Source: Citrus sinensis (Eukaryota; Streptophyta; Magnoliopsida; Sapindales; Rutaceae). From it: 64,000 bases of DNA. The stretch covers positions 5,310,001 to 5,374,000 of the forward strand of contig NC_068556.1 in assembly GCF_022201045.2 (NCBI RefSeq), written 5' to 3'. Positions 62,180-64,000 of this stretch are shown here, piece after piece (the first letter of the stretch is position 1; each line of letters opens with the position of its first letter). The notes under the pieces are model-generated. The model did not search any database, was not told the origin of the DNA, and saw only the letters and a program-made list of their open reading frames with translations. A program made the position numbers and the translations under genes.

Positions 62180-64000
62180 ACCTGTCCCTCCCGCCTCGCG
62201 TTTAAATTTCCATTTCCCGAACGTTTCTCCTCTTATTTACGTATTTGCCCTTCTTGTTATTTTGTTTTCCTTTTTGGTTGCCTTTTGACTTTTTGCGCTT
62301 TCCCCCCATTATTGTTGCTACAAAAATTGTTAGTAGTTATTAGGTGAATAAAATAGACCCGTGTGGTAAATTTTTGAGTGATTTTCACTTACCTCCCCTT
62401 AACTATCTCTAATCCACACATAGATATATTTTATGTCTAACTTTGTACCGATCTCCCCCGGACCAAATGTTTAGTTTGTTTGACTGTTACGATCAAGAAT
62501 AATTTTGTAACTTAATAAAATTACATCAAATTTCTTGAAATTGGCTTTGAACATATGGTTAAGTGCACGTGCTTTCAAATGACCTTTAGTTTGAAGTAAA
62601 TTATGAAAAAATATTTCACGAAATGTAAGTTCTAAATAATTTTACACTTGATGCAAATTCTAAAAATTTACTTTCATATTTGATTAAATGTAGGTGGTTT
62701 TAAATGGATTTAAATCTAAAAAGTGTAGAAAATTAGTTGAATTTTGGTTGAAATAGAGGTAGTATCAAATGGCTTTAATCTTGAAGTAGAAATTTACTTC
62801 AATATTTAATTAATAGAAATGTTATCAAATTATTTTCTTCTCCACTTTTTTCTTATAATTTTTTTTTCTTTTTTTGTCTACCATTATGTGAACTTATTAA
62901 AAACATCATGTAATTAAATTAAAAATTCAATTTAGTGAAAAAAATGAAATATAAAATAATAAATTCTTCAATAGTAAATGGCGAATATCATTAAGCAAAT
63001 TTTTTTTTACTCTATTTATATTGTCTCATTTTTTATTTGTACATGTTATAAAATAGTTGCTCACGCAAACATAATTTTTACGCACCATAGGTACTAAATT
63101 TTAACCTTTTTTTTAATTGATTTTATAATTGTTCATTAAAATGTATCGGTTGTTGTGAATGTTTTGGTGAATTCCAAATCGATCTACTCATGAGTACGAT
63201 TATTTTAGTGGAATGGTTGCATTATATAATTGATAGTGGAAGCTCACTCATACTAATAATGTTAGTGAAGAGTCTATTTATTAAAATTAGTAGAAGGTCA
63301 CTTAAGTAAGACACACTCTTCGTCTATAATTCTCATCAATTCAATATATTCATTCTAAATCTCCTTTTTTTTTTCCCTCTTTGATTCTTCTTCTTCTTAT
63401 CATTTTCAATTTTGCTCAAATTTAAGTTGTAATCTACATGGTTTCTTCTTCAAGAAATTGGGCTAATTGATTTCGTAGAAATTTCTAAATCGGTTATTTT
63501 CATATTTATAACATCAGTGTACTTTTCCATTGTTGCTGTCACACTTAATAGCCAAATGCTTGGATCAGGGGAGGCCAGAATTAATGTGGACATAAAGTCG
63601 ATCTATTTGTGGGTTGGACGTTGTTGAGGGGGGTCAGTGAAAATTACGTAAATTAATGTATCTACAATTTTTTAGTAAAAGAAATAATAATCTTGGAAAG
63701 TGCTTCTTTTAAGTGATCCAAATTTTTTATTTATTATTATTTTGTCGAAAAAATAAAGTACAAACTGGGATGTTCTGGAACAAACATGGCCTAGAGTCGG
63801 AGAGAGGATTGGTTGTCCATTGCTGCAATGCTAGACTAAAAATAATAATCAAATTATATACGAAAGCATAATTGCATAGGGAATTAATTAAAATTCTAAA
63901 ATATTTTTTTTTCCTTTTTTATGATAGTTGATTGAATCTGGGGGCTCCCTTAGTATTATTTTATTTTTTATGATACGGTGGTTACACAAAGTTCAAACTA
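62180..64000. other. Intergenic, AT-rich, no supported gene
   Basis: No ORF of note. The stretch 62385-62470 (CACTTACCTCCCCTTAAC, GATCTCCCCCGGACC) looks like the terminal part of a repeat, and 62570-62830 has loosely repeated AAATTTACTT(C/T)-type segments. No element ends were fixed. Confidence 0.4.

Overview
The window is AT-rich nuclear DNA from a flowering plant. Genes have many introns with GT-AG borders, and the products (an AUX/IAA protein, a plastid acyl-ACP thioesterase, a full-size PDR-type ABCG transporter) are plant-specific. I infer a woody eudicot, with Citrus or another Sapindales member as the best guess; this rests on overall feel and not on a search. The order TDRD3-like then TMEM19/PGR-like resembles, from memory, neighbouring genes on Arabidopsis chromosome 5 (At5g19950, At5g19930).

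The window has two parts. Positions 1-43000 are mostly transposable elements, with one cellular gene (TDRD3-like, 27461-29957) and the first exon of an ABCG32-like transporter at the left edge (120-394, minus). Positions 43000-62200 are a compact gene block: TMEM19/PGR-like (43353-46096, plus), a CYSTM peptide (46575-47647, minus), a PP2A B56 subunit (48491-50389, minus), an AUX/IAA repressor (53250-55438, minus) and FATB (57851-60941, minus). The rest, 62200-64000, is intergenic.

The element layer could be resolved to exact ends in many cases. A 9.75 kb Mutator-like element (1211-10962, 9-bp target duplication) carries a MuDR-type transposase on the plus strand and a convergent DUF1985/Ulp1-like protease gene on the minus strand. 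It is itself split by a deleted Ty3-type LTR retrotransposon (4920-7743, 5-bp duplication) that landed exactly on an exon/intron border of the protease gene. A second Mutator-like element (37094-42728) has a transposase with stop codons and an apparent loss of one catalytic aspartate, plus an antisense GRF-type zinc-finger ORF. A 5.55 kb element without recognisable genes (14474-20025, 8-bp duplication) contains a satellite-like array of about 150-bp monomers arranged as 457-458-bp trimers. Smaller elements include two fold-back MITEs with 9-bp duplications, two hAT-like elements, PIF/Harbinger-like elements and three copies of an ATT-rich family, one of which is interrupted by another element.

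The cellular genes do not form a pathway. They cover cuticle precursor export, RNA/chromatin reading, a membrane protein linked to sugar response, stress peptide, phosphatase targeting, auxin repression and saturated fatty acid release. All exon coordinates were worked out by hand from reading frame, splice consensus and family similarity, without transcript data.
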